Positions 37,831 to 46,722 of a DNA stretch of 64,000 nucleotides are shown piece by piece. Each line of letters starts with the position of its first letter. Position 1 is the stretch's first letter. Made by a program: the position numbers and the translations under genes. Below the pieces are notes generated by a model, which saw nothing but the letters and a program-made list of their open reading frames with translations, did not search any database and was not told the DNA's origin. Source of the DNA: CAYVTD01 sp964454445 (GTDB lineage Bacteria; Bacteroidota; Ignavibacteria; Kapaibacteriales; UBA2268); assembly GCA_964454445.1 (NCBI GenBank), contig CAYVTD010000004.1, positions 27,405 through 91,404 of the forward strand, written 5' to 3'.

Positions 37831-39117
37831 ATGGCAATAGCGAAAAATGTAAGAACTTGGGCAGATGTAGAGAAGATAAACTCTATCCGTCAAGAAAAAA
37901 TTTTTAATGAGATAAACGACAAGGATATTTCCTTGCTGCTGGAGGATCCACTCAAAAACGATATGATATTAAATATGGGACCCCAGCACCCTGCTACTCA
38001 CGGCGTACTAAGAGTATTATTGCGACTTGATGGCGAAACAGTTATCAAAGCAGTACCTGAACTTGGCTACCTCCATCGTGGCTATGAAAAGCTCGCTGAA
38101 AACATGACTATGCACGAGTTTATTCCCCACACAGACCGGCTCGATTATCTTTCTCCACTTTCAAACAATGTGGCAATCACACTTGCTTATGACAATGCTC
38201 TCGGCATCGAAGCACCACCGCGAGCTCAGTGGATTAGAACACTTGTTTCCGAGCTTGCAAGGATTTCTTCGCATCTAATGGCTATGGGATCTACTTGTAT
38301 GGACGCAGGGGCGCTAACAATACTTCTCTGGACTTTTATCGAAAGAGAAAAACTTTACGATATTTTTGAACTAATTAGTGGCGTAAGATTTACTACCAGT
38401 TATTCGCGTATTGGTGGCGTAGCCAACGATATTAGCGATGAAGTAATCGCTATGATTATAAAATGGGCTGATAAATTTCCTGGCGAACTCGATTATTTCG
38501 AAAGATTAGTCCATAAAAACCGAATCTTTGTTGACCGCCTTGCCGGCAATTGCATTATGCCACCCGAAAAAGCTATCGAACTTGGTTTGACTGGTCCTAC
38601 ACTACGCGGATCGGGCATTGCACGCGATCTACGACGCGACGAACCCTACTTGGTTTATGACCAACTCGATTTCAACGTTATTACCTATCCAGAAGGTGAT
38701 GTATGGGCTAGATATATGGTCCGTATCCAAGAGATGAAAGAAAGCTTGAAGATGGTATATCAAATCATCGATAAAATGCCAAAAGGAACTATTCGCTTGC
38801 GCAGCCACAGAAACTCCGTACCTATAAAAAAAGAAGTTTATACCAGAATGGAAAACCTTATAAACGACTTTATGCTGATAAATTTTGGTGCTATGCCTGC
38901 ATCTGGCGAAACTTATACCGCAATAGAAAGTCCAAAGGGCGAGCTTGGTTTCTTCATCGTTTCTAATGGCACGGGCTATCCTTGGAAATTGAAAATCCGC
39001 TCGCCAAGTACCTCTAATCTGCAGGGTCTTTCGTATATGGTCGAAGGCTCAATGATTGCCGACGTAATCCTGGCTATCGGTTCTATCGATCCGATTATGG
39101 GCGAAGCTGACAAATAA
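37831..39117 (+). CDS. nuoD: NADH-quinone oxidoreductase subunit D, solitary
   Basis: This 428-residue protein is the 49-kDa subunit of complex I, forming the quinone-site wall with NuoB. Signatures are NMGPQHPATHGVLR, PELGYLHRGYEKLAE, DRLDYLSPLSNN, and the C-terminal SIDPIMGEADK. It has the usual NuoD length plus a 35-residue N-terminal extension. CGGAG precedes the ATG. It stands alone, with no nuoC or nuoE neighbour, and is divergent from the sensor kinase across about 200 bp. This is part of the dispersal of nuo genes in this genome. Confidence 0.96.
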   Translation: MAIAKNVRTWADVEKINSIRQEKIFNEINDKDISLLLEDPLKNDMILNMGPQHPATHGVLRVLLRLDGETVIKAVPELGYLHRGYEKLAENMTMHEFIPHTDRLDYLSPLSNNVAITLAYDNALGIEAPPRAQWIRTLVSELARISSHLMAMGSTCMDAGALTILLWTFIEREKLYDIFELISGVRFTTSYSRIGGVANDISDEVIAMIIKWADKFPGELDYFERLVHKNRIFVDRLAGNCIMPPEKAIELGLTGPTLRGSGIARDLRRDEPYLVYDQLDFNVITYPEGDVWARYMVRIQEMKESLKMVYQIIDKMPKGTIRLRSHRNSVPIKKEVYTRMENLINDFMLINFGAMPASGETYTAIESPKGELGFFIVSNGTGYPWKLKIRSPSTSNLQGLSYMVEGSMIADVILAIGSIDPIMGEADK

Positions 39118-39358
39118 AATTTGTATTATTATGTTGCTCTTTCTTAACTGAATGAATTAGAAATCTCAATATATTGCCGATTTATCTTTTCTATATTTAA
39201 GGTAGATAGCTTCAAAATAGCCCTATACTTCATATATTTATAAAAATTTTTATATTCTTGTTTTTTTTTGTAAATTGCTATGTTTTAAATATAGTATTTA
39301 TTTACAGAGTAAATATTTGTAAAATAAAAATTTGTATAATAAAAAAATGAGGTTAAAA

Positions 39359-41038
39359 ATGAGAACTTTTTTTGCAATATTAATTGTTTTGGCGATGCTG
39401 CTTGCTTCGTGTCAGAAAAAAGAAGAAATCGTTGAGGAGAAGAATATGAAATCAGACGAAACTAAGCTGATAGAAGAAAGAATCGCTGCCTTTGCACCGA
39501 TTGACATTAACGCCGACGTTTCCATGCTAAACGATAATCAATTGAAGGTGCTCGAATATGTAATCAAAGCCGGTCAAGTCATTGATGAAATTTTCTGGCA
39601 ACAATCTGCCCCTTGCGCCATTCCGACACGCGATTCATTGATGAAGCTCGACGACGTAGCCTCGGGAATTGCCCTTAAATATGTTATGCTCAATTATGGT
39701 CCTTACGACCCAATATTCGACAATGGCAGATTTCTTGGTAATGGTCCAGCCAAGCGCCCCGAGGCAGGCGGTTTTTATCCTCTTGATATGACCAAAGAAG
39801 AATTCGATAAGTTCATCGCAGCAAATCCCGATAAAAAAGAATTGTTCACTTCTCAATATACTGTAATCACAAGAGAGAATGGCAGCTTAAAAGCCACACC
39901 TTACCATAAATATTACAAAACAATAGAAAATGCAGCTCTTTTCCTCGATACAGCTGCTACTTATGCCGAAAACCCATCATTAAAAAAATATATTGAATTG
40001 CGTGCGAAAGCACTAAGAACTGATGAATATTACGATAGCGATATAGCTTGGATGGATTTGGAAAACAACGATATTGATTTTGTACTAGGTCCCATCGAAA
40101 ACTACGAAGATGGGCTGTACAATTACAAAACTGCTTTCGAAGCAATTGTTATGGTCAAGGACATTGAGGCATCGAAGGAACTCGATTTATTCCACAGAAA
40201 TCTTAAGCAATTGGAAAGCAAAATCCCATACACAGGTAAACCTTACAAGAAAGGCGCCCCGAGCAAGACCGTTTTGCAGATTGTAAATGTAGCCTATTTC
40301 GGTGGTGATTGCAACAAAGGAGTGAAAACCATTGCAAATTCGTTGCCAAACGACCCGAAAATCCACGAAAGCAAAGGCTCGAAGAAATCGATGTTTAAAA
40401 ATATGATGGAAGCAAAATTCGAGAAAATTGTTGTTCCCATTGCAAACGCTATCTTGACAGAAGAATTCGCAAAGAATGCCGACAAGAAAGCATTTACAAG
40501 TTTTGTTACATTACACGAGATTTCGCATACCTTCGGACCGGGCTATGTCATTGGCAGCAAAGAATCGGTTCGCGTTGCTTTAAAAGAAAGATACTCAGCT
40601 GTCGAAGAAACCAAAGCAGATATACTTGGGATGTATAACCATAAGACATTGCTTGAGATTGGCGCCGTTGACCAGACATATATTGACAAAGCTATGGCAA
40701 CCTATCTTGCCGGTTTATATCGTTCTATACGATTCGGTGCCGAAGAAGCTCACGGAAGATCAAATCTTATTCAATTAAACTTTTTAAAGCAAAACGGAGC
40801 TATTGTCAAACAAAAAGATGGAAAACTTGCTATTAATAAAGATATTTTCTTCGATAAAGTTGCCGAATTGGCTGATATGATCTTAACCATACAGGCAAAT
40901 GGAGATTATGCTAAAGCAGGTGAAATTATCGAAAAATATGGGCAAATTACTCCCGAAATCAAAGCAGAAATCGAATTGCTGTCGGTGATACCAAGGGACA
41001 TCGACTGTAAATATAATCTTTCCAATATATTTAAGTAA
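39359..41038 (+). CDS. Dipeptidyl-peptidase III-like (M49) lipoprotein with HEISH zinc motif
   Basis: This is 559 residues from ATG 39359, the start supported by GAGG directly upstream; codons at 39332 and 39347 are less likely. A lipoprotein signal ends at MLLASC (Cys18). The zinc site is HEISH at 387-391, and the second metal motif EETKAD at 417-422, with about 26 residues between. Other M49 features are the FDNGRFLGNGPAKRPEAGGFYP region (about 121-142) and ERYSAVEETK. Classical DPP III has HExxGH, a six-residue form. A five-residue HEISH form is, to my knowledge, described for the Caldithrix abyssi enzyme. It probably releases dipeptides in the periplasm. Followed at 44 bp by ilvE. Confidence 0.83.
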   Translation: MRTFFAILIVLAMLLASCQKKEEIVEEKNMKSDETKLIEERIAAFAPIDINADVSMLNDNQLKVLEYVIKAGQVIDEIFWQQSAPCAIPTRDSLMKLDDVASGIALKYVMLNYGPYDPIFDNGRFLGNGPAKRPEAGGFYPLDMTKEEFDKFIAANPDKKELFTSQYTVITRENGSLKATPYHKYYKTIENAALFLDTAATYAENPSLKKYIELRAKALRTDEYYDSDIAWMDLENNDIDFVLGPIENYEDGLYNYKTAFEAIVMVKDIEASKELDLFHRNLKQLESKIPYTGKPYKKGAPSKTVLQIVNVAYFGGDCNKGVKTIANSLPNDPKIHESKGSKKSMFKNMMEAKFEKIVVPIANAILTEEFAKNADKKAFTSFVTLHEISHTFGPGYVIGSKESVRVALKERYSAVEETKADILGMYNHKTLLEIGAVDQTYIDKAMATYLAGLYRSIRFGAEEAHGRSNLIQLNFLKQNGAIVKQKDGKLAINKDIFFDKVAELADMILTIQANGDYAKAGEIIEKYGQITPEIKAEIELLSVIPRDIDCKYNLSNIFK

Positions 41039-41082
41039 TAATTTCCTGAATTGTTTTATTTATAATTTTCTGAGGTAAAAAA

Positions 41083-42156
41083 ATGGTAAATATTAAAATT
41101 TCAAAAACAGGTACATCGCGTTTCGATTCCATTAATTGGGACAATCTTGGATTCGGCAATTATTTTTCCGACCACGTATATATTTCAGATTATAAAAATG
41201 GCAAGTGGAACGACGGCGAGATAGTGCCTTATGGACCAATGCCCATCGAGCCGGGGATGTGCACATTGCACTATGGTCAAACAATTTTCGAAGGAATGAA
41301 AGCATTTCGTTCGGTAAAAGGCGGTGTGAATTTCTTCAGACCGGAAAAGAATGCCCAGCGTTTGAATAAATCTGCCGAGATACTATGTATTCCTGAATTT
41401 AACGTCCAGCAATTTCTCGATGCTATGGTCGAATTAATTAAACTTGACGAGAAGTTTATACCAAAAACACGCGGACAATCATTATATATTAGACCGCTTG
41501 TCTATGGCTCATCAAATTTTCTTGGCGTACACGCTTCAGCAGAATATCGCCTTATTATTATGACTTCGCCGGTTGGTTCTTATTATGCCGAAGGGCTTAA
41601 TCCAGTTAAAATAATGGTAACAGACGAGTTTGTCCGGGCAGTGCCTGGCGGCATCGGCAAAGCAAAAACAGCAGGCAATTATGCTGCATCGCTTTTAGCT
41701 GGCAAAAAGGCTAAAGAAAATGGTTTTTCACAAGTTTTATGGCTTAATGCGAAAAACCGTGAAGTAGTCGATGAAGTCGGAGCTATGAACATTATGTTTG
41801 TAATAAACGATGAATTAATAACTCCCCCGCTAACGCAAGGTACGATTTTAGCAGGTATCACCCGCTCTTCAGTTCTGGATCTTGCCCGCGAATGGGGAAT
41901 GAAAGTTTCAGAAAGGAGCATTACCATCGATGAAATCATCGATGCAAACAAAAAAGGCTCTTTGCAAGAGTGCTTTGGCACAGGCACTGCAGCTGTTATA
42001 TCACCTGTCGGCTTGCTCCATTACAAAGGCACTAATACTATCGTAAACAACAATACCATAGGAAAAGTATCACAGAAAATGTATGACACTATCACTGGCA
42101 TTCAATATGGTGAAATAGAAGACAATCATGGCTGGGTTTATCATATTGATGTTTAA
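41083..42156 (+). CDS. ilvE: Branched-chain amino acid aminotransferase
   Basis: This is a 357-residue fold-type IV PLP enzyme of the longer, eukaryote-like IlvE class. Features are LHYGQTIFEGMKAFR, the catalytic Lys region GGIGKAKTAGNYAASLLAGKKA, VVDEVGAMNIMFV, and GTGTAAVISPVG near the end. It catalyses the last step of Leu, Ile and Val synthesis or the first step of their breakdown. GAGGTAAAAAA precedes the ATG. If the 2-oxoacid:ferredoxin oxidoreductase at 29-32 kb uses branched-chain oxoacids, the two would form a degradation route, but they are not linked in one operon. Confidence 0.95.
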   Translation: MVNIKISKTGTSRFDSINWDNLGFGNYFSDHVYISDYKNGKWNDGEIVPYGPMPIEPGMCTLHYGQTIFEGMKAFRSVKGGVNFFRPEKNAQRLNKSAEILCIPEFNVQQFLDAMVELIKLDEKFIPKTRGQSLYIRPLVYGSSNFLGVHASAEYRLIIMTSPVGSYYAEGLNPVKIMVTDEFVRAVPGGIGKAKTAGNYAASLLAGKKAKENGFSQVLWLNAKNREVVDEVGAMNIMFVINDELITPPLTQGTILAGITRSSVLDLAREWGMKVSERSITIDEIIDANKKGSLQECFGTGTAAVISPVGLLHYKGTNTIVNNNTIGKVSQKMYDTITGIQYGEIEDNHGWVYHIDV

Positions 42157-42307
42157 AAATTGTGGACTAAAGCCTCAAATAAAAACGAAACATGCTTAAG
42201 GTTTTATAATTTTTGTTTTTTTTATTGATTTGTATTTATAATTTTATAATTTTGCATAAGTGCTTAAAAGACAATAACAGTATTTATTATATTATTAGGA
42301 AGGAAGT

Positions 42308-43543
42308 ATGAAAATACACGAATATCAGGCAAAAGAACTGCTTTCAAAGTACAATGTCCCGGTTTTGAAAAACCGGGTAGCTTTCAATCCCGAAGATGCC
42401 GGCAGAATAGCCTACGATGAATTCGAAAGTCAAGGTTCGAGTGTCATTGTTATCAAGGCACAAGTGCATGCTGGCGGACGCGGCAAGGGCTATATTCACG
42501 ATATTAACACAAATGAGAAAAAAGTTGCGGCAAACAAAGAAGTTCGCGGCGTTAATGTAATCACTGGCGGCGGGCTTGCCGACAAGGCATATCAATATGC
42601 CAGTGCAATGATCGGCAATAAGTTGGTAACAATCCAAACTGGTGAAGCTGGCAGTGTTGTCAATCGTATTATGATTGAAGACGGTGTTGCTATCGAAAAA
42701 GAATTTTATGCAGGTATCGTGCTTGATAGAGCTAGCGGCAGAAATACCATAATGGTTTCTACCGAAGGCGGCGTGGAGATAGAAAAAGTTGCCGAAGAAA
42801 CACCCGAAAAAATCCTGAAAGAGCAAATCGATCCAGCCATCGGCTTCCAGGCTTATCAGGCAAGGCGCCTTGCTTTTGGTCTCGGTTTGAAGGGTAACGC
42901 TCTTAAAAGTTTTGTTCCCTTTATCGCCAATCTTGTTGCTGCTTACGAAGCTCTCGATTGCTCGCTTTTAGAGATTAATCCACTCGTTTTAACAAAAGCT
43001 GGTGAAATGATTGCCCTGGATGCAAAGATGAACTTCGACGACAACGCAATGTATCGCCATAAAGATTACGTAAACCTCCGCGACATCAGCGAAGAAGCAC
43101 CGCTCGAAGTGGAAGCATCGAAATATGACCTTAATTATATTAAACTTGATGGCAATGTCGGTTGTATGGTCAATGGTGCTGGTCTTGCAATGTCCACAAT
43201 GGACCTTATCCAGTTATCTGGAGGCAGCCCTGCTAACTTTTTGGACGTTGGCGGCGGAGCTAATTCAGAAAGAATAGCTAACGCTTTCCGAATAATGATG
43301 AGCGACCCCAATGTGAAAGCAGTGCTAATTAACATCTTTGGCGGTATCGTCCGTTGCGATAAAGTTGCCAGCGGCATCGTGCAAGCATTGAAGACTGTTA
43401 AAGTAAATGTCCCTGTAATCGTTCGTCTCGAAGGCACAAATGCCAAGCAAGGCGTTGTTATCCTGAAAAAATCAGGTATGGAATTTAAAGTCGCCCGCTC
43501 TTTTGCCGAGGCCGCTCAAAAGGTAACAGAAGTAGTTGCATAA
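42308..43543 (+). CDS. sucC: Succinate--CoA ligase (ADP-forming) beta subunit
   Basis: This 411-residue protein is the nucleotide-binding beta chain: KIHEYQAKELLSKYNVPV at the N-terminus, ATP-grasp loop VIVIKAQVHAGGRGKG, ALDCSLLEINPLVLT with metal-binding Glu/Asn, DAKMNFDDNA, and CoA/phosphate loop INIFGGIVRCDKVA. It works in the TCA cycle as SucCD. sucD is not adjacent. It is slightly longer than E. coli SucC (388). A strong AGGAAGGAAG site precedes the ATG, TAATTTTG at 42247-42254 resembles a Bacteroidota -7 box, and a strong terminator follows. Confidence 0.96.
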   Translation: MKIHEYQAKELLSKYNVPVLKNRVAFNPEDAGRIAYDEFESQGSSVIVIKAQVHAGGRGKGYIHDINTNEKKVAANKEVRGVNVITGGGLADKAYQYASAMIGNKLVTIQTGEAGSVVNRIMIEDGVAIEKEFYAGIVLDRASGRNTIMVSTEGGVEIEKVAEETPEKILKEQIDPAIGFQAYQARRLAFGLGLKGNALKSFVPFIANLVAAYEALDCSLLEINPLVLTKAGEMIALDAKMNFDDNAMYRHKDYVNLRDISEEAPLEVEASKYDLNYIKLDGNVGCMVNGAGLAMSTMDLIQLSGGSPANFLDVGGGANSERIANAFRIMMSDPNVKAVLINIFGGIVRCDKVASGIVQALKTVKVNVPVIVRLEGTNAKQGVVILKKSGMEFKVARSFAEAAQKVTEVVA

Positions 43544-43592
43544 AACAAATCTGTTGCTTGTCTTGTTTTGACAATAAATTGCATTATTTTAG

Positions 43593-43637
43593 GGCTTGTT
43601 AAAAACCTGTTATTGGGTTATCAACAAGCCTTTTTTT
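43593..43637 (+). terminator. Intrinsic terminator of sucC
   Basis: The 8-bp perfect stem GGCTTGTT (43593-43600) / AACAAGCC (43623-43630) has an inner AACC/GGTT helix and is followed by seven T. It lies 50 bp after the stop codon. It is the clearest terminator in the window. Confidence 0.88.
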
Positions 43638-43729
43638 ATAAATGTCATTATTAAGCACCCTCATATTTAGAATGTAACGGCTGCTTTTTCATGACATCTT
43701 GGGCTTAATACAAGCATCCAATAATTCTT

Positions 43730-44350
43730 TTACCTTATTTTGATGAATCTCTTAACAAGATTGTAATTTTGATACTTAAGCACAAGGTAATATATTCCGG
43801 AATTAATATTGCTAACATCAACCTCACTCTGATTTGCGGCTTCTAAAACCTTCAATCCTTGAACAGAAAATATTTCGATATTAAAATACTCAAATTTTGA
43901 TTGGATAGTAAGTTTATCTATAACAGGATTAGGCAAAACATTCAGGTCAGTATTGATATTGTAATTATCAACAACAGATGTTGAGACAGCAACCCACAGA
44001 AGAAATGAAAGAGAATAAACTCTATTCTCACAAGGGTCATTTACGAGGATAATATCAAGATAATTACCCTTAATAGAATAACGGTAAACACCAATAATTG
44101 AATGATCACATCTGCCCGAACCAGGCAAATCAGTTATTTGAAGAGTGTCATTAGAAAGTAAATAAGTGGAAATTACAATATAAGTGTCGTCGGGATTTTG
44201 TTTTGCGAAAAGAGTATCTGAATGAAAAAGCATGTAAATACTCTGACCTTGTACAGTTGCTTTCCAAGTAGTGTTTTCCAGGCTAAACGCGGAAAGAGAA
44301 TAATTGGAAATAAAGCAAAAGGCTATGCAAAAGAAGATTATTTTATACAT
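43730..44350 (-). CDS. Small secreted protein with T9SS sorting domain
   Basis: This is about 206 residues from ATG 44350, supported by TTGGAG upstream. A signal peptide (YKIIFFCIAFCFISNYSLSA) is followed by a beta-rich region of 110 residues with two Cys (SGRCDHS and NDPCENRVY), resembling small lipocalin-like or META-type domains by pattern only. The final 75 residues, LNVLPNPVIDKLTI to VKRFIKIR, are a type-A T9SS sorting domain. Its cargo domain has no function that I can name. It is convergent with sucC and divergent from the 23-residue-repeat gene. Confidence 0.72.
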   Translation of the reverse strand: MYKIIFFCIAFCFISNYSLSAFSLENTTWKATVQGQSIYMLFHSDTLFAKQNPDDTYIVISTYLLSNDTLQITDLPGSGRCDHSIIGVYRYSIKGNYLDIILVNDPCENRVYSLSFLLWVAVSTSVVDNYNINTDLNVLPNPVIDKLTIQSKFEYFNIEIFSVQGLKVLEAANQSEVDVSNINSGIYYLVLKYQNYNLVKRFIKIR

Positions 44351-44533
44351 ATTACACTCCAAAGAATTACAACAAAAACTTAGTTTGTAAACTTATTATT
44401 TTTTTTTGAATTACAATAAAAAAATTTATTTTGAAATCTACGCTTTTCAGATTATTTTAGATAATAATTAAAAACAAAAAAGATAATTATATAAATAAAC
44501 CAAAACAAAAGTTTTACAAATCAAGGGAGCAAA

Positions 44534-45853
44534 ATGAAACAAATCGACTTGAAAAGCATGCTTATTGGTATGCTCTTGGCAGGGCTTACGACTGTAATTT
44601 TAGGCTCTGCACAAATGGGCACGACTTACGACAATCTAGTGGTCAAGCAGATAACTGTCGTCAATGATGAAGGCAAGGTCGTCGGAGTACTTGCAGAAGG
44701 ATATTTGAGAACATTTAATTCACTCGGCAACGCAACGGGCTATCTCGGCACCGACCGAGACGGCAATGGCATTATGATTTCCTATAATGCTGATGGAAAA
44801 ATGACTCTTTACGCTGGCACGGGCGCCAACATGGGCGGCATCCTGATTCCTTACAACAATGCCGGAGTGGAGAATGGTTACTTTGGCTCGACTGTCGATG
44901 GCTCGGGCATATTACGCACCAAATCGGAAACAGGTAAAATTACTGCTGAGTTAGGCAGCTACGCTAAAAATCCACAAGGTTACCTAACCGTACATAATAG
45001 CTCAAACGGTATGAAAACTGGTTCGCTTGCCGAGGCAAACCTTGTTACTTACAGTACAAGCGGCGACACTACCATAAGAGTTGGCACTTTTGCTGACGCA
45101 AACGGCAGCATGGAAACATTCAATAAAGTAAAAAAAATGACAATTTATATTGGCTGTGCTTCAAATGGCTCTGGCAGACTGCAAACTTATAATGCTAATG
45201 GTATCGAAACAACTTTCATCGGCACCAATCTCGAATCGACAGGTTCTTTGGCGACATTTAACAAAAATAGAAACACTTCCGTTTCGCTCGGCACCACACG
45301 CGAAGGCAATGGTTTGGTCGAAACTTTCAACATCGATTCTGTAAAAACTGGCTTTTTTGGCTCTGCTTCAGACGGCAACGGGCTCGTGCAAACATACAAC
45401 AAAGAAAGCACCAAGACAATAGTCCTTGGCACAACTTCAGGTGGTAATGGTGTGTTACAGACTTTCAGCAAATCGGGTAGAGAAACAGCCAACATTGGCA
45501 CCAGCGCCACAGGCAACGGCTTGGTGCAAACATTCAACGAACAAGAAGTATTAACTGCTTATGTCGGCACTAGTCAGGAAGGAAACGGCTTGCTTAGAAC
45601 CTGGAACAAAGAGAAAAAAGAAACAGCATACATTGGCACAAGCGAAAACGGAAACGGACAAGTGAGAACCTGGAACTTTGATGGGGCTATGTCCACATAT
45701 CTCGGCACTACTCCAAACAAAAACGGCATTTTAAGAATTTACAACCAAAACGGCTCTGAGCGAGTCTATCTCGGACTCGATTCGCTTACTTTTGATGCTT
45801 TGTTTAAAATGTTCGACAGCAAAGGTAAAAGAACTGTTATCTTACCCGACTAA
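44534..45853 (+). CDS. Exported 23-residue-repeat protein (probable beta-solenoid)
   Basis: This is a 439-residue protein. A signal peptide or N-terminal anchor (MLIGMLLAGLTTVILGSAQ) is followed by about 16 tandem repeats of 23 residues from residue 45 to 420. The pattern is roughly L-x-T-[FYW]-N-x-x-G-x-x-T-x-x-[IL]-G-T-x-x-x-G-N-G. Repeats near residue 230-390 are the most regular; the first five and the last one are degenerate. Each repeat alternates strands and Gly/Asn turns, which fits a beta-solenoid or beta-hairpin stack. There is no T9SS domain. It is followed after 21 bp by an OmpA-type protein, suggesting a joint envelope role. Function is unknown. Confidence 0.75.
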   Translation: MKQIDLKSMLIGMLLAGLTTVILGSAQMGTTYDNLVVKQITVVNDEGKVVGVLAEGYLRTFNSLGNATGYLGTDRDGNGIMISYNADGKMTLYAGTGANMGGILIPYNNAGVENGYFGSTVDGSGILRTKSETGKITAELGSYAKNPQGYLTVHNSSNGMKTGSLAEANLVTYSTSGDTTIRVGTFADANGSMETFNKVKKMTIYIGCASNGSGRLQTYNANGIETTFIGTNLESTGSLATFNKNRNTSVSLGTTREGNGLVETFNIDSVKTGFFGSASDGNGLVQTYNKESTKTIVLGTTSGGNGVLQTFSKSGRETANIGTSATGNGLVQTFNEQEVLTAYVGTSQEGNGLLRTWNKEKKETAYIGTSENGNGQVRTWNFDGAMSTYLGTTPNKNGILRIYNQNGSERVYLGLDSLTFDALFKMFDSKGKRTVILPD

Positions 45854-45874
45854 TCATTAATAAAGGAAAAAGCT

Positions 45875-46663
45875 ATGAAAATTAAATATTTATTTGTTTT
45901 TGTTATCGCTATTTTTTTGTTATGCTCATTAGCGCTGTTTTCACAAACCGACAAGCGCGAGCAGAAAATTGGTGCCCCTGCCGAGGCAAAGAGCTATATT
46001 TCAACAATCAAAGGCAGAGTTTTAAGTAAAGAAACCGGGCAAATTGTTCCTAATGCTGACATTACAGTAACCGAAGAGAACCGGCAAAAAGTAATCAACA
46101 GCACTCAGACCGACACCCAAGGCAACTATGAGGTCAGTATTCCAAAGGGTATGGATTTGGAAGTCAAAGCACAAGCTGCCGAATTCTTTTATGATGCTTT
46201 CAAAGTCAGGGTGCCAATGGACAGCAAAAGCGAGCAACCTGTTTTGCACGATTTCTATCTTCCTTCGGAGTTGCAATTGCGCTTGAACTTCCCGACCAAT
46301 AAATTCGACGATCCCTATCCTTACGTTCTCGACGAAAACGGTATGCAAAGCGATCAAACCTGGCAATCAGCCGTCAATGCCGTTGCCGAAGATCTAAATA
46401 AATATGTCAATTATATTCAAAAAGTTATTATCACCGGGCATACCGATTCCGACGGCTCGAACGCATCGAATTTGATCCTTGGCGAAAATAGAGCTAAATT
46501 TTTGATGAACGAGCTACAAAAGCGGGGCGTTTCCGAGATGCTAATGGAGACAAAATCTGCTGGCGAGGAAGAATTGTTGGAAACCCGCCAAGGCGAAGAC
46601 GTCAATATGTATAAAAAGCGCTGTCGCAGGGTGGTTATGCAAAAAGTAATGAAAATGAAATGA
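45875..46663 (+). CDS. OmpA-family protein with carboxypeptidase-regulatory-like domain
   Basis: This 262-residue protein has a signal peptide (FVFVIAIFLLCSLALFSQ). A beta-sandwich similar to the CarboxypepD regulatory domain spans about 45-130 (GRVLSKETGQIVPNADITV, then DTQGNYEVSIPKG). The C-terminal OmpA-like peptidoglycan-binding domain covers about 165-260, with VIITGHTDSDGSNASN followed by LGENRAKFLMNELQKRGV. The Asp and Arg of these phrases bind diaminopimelate in homologues. It therefore anchors to peptidoglycan from the periplasm. AAAGGAAAA precedes the ATG, and the repeat protein gene ends 21 bp upstream. Confidence 0.87.
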   Translation: MKIKYLFVFVIAIFLLCSLALFSQTDKREQKIGAPAEAKSYISTIKGRVLSKETGQIVPNADITVTEENRQKVINSTQTDTQGNYEVSIPKGMDLEVKAQAAEFFYDAFKVRVPMDSKSEQPVLHDFYLPSELQLRLNFPTNKFDDPYPYVLDENGMQSDQTWQSAVNAVAEDLNKYVNYIQKVIITGHTDSDGSNASNLILGENRAKFLMNELQKRGVSEMLMETKSAGEEELLETRQGEDVNMYKKRCRRVVMQKVMKMK

Positions 46664-46722
46664 TTTTGTAAAAGAGGGACTCCGCTTCCAAATTTATAGT
46701 TGGTTAGTAAAAATACTGAACA

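Noticed and set aside
39118..39358. tRNA or other RNA gene in the spacer after nuoD
   Set aside because: No cloverleaf arms, T-loop or GC-rich stems; the stretch is plain AT-rich spacer. The same holds for the spacers at 16342-16582, 37634-37830 and 47722-47882.
42344..42826. 160-residue open frame on the minus strand
   Set aside because: Complement of sucC, which carries all family motifs.
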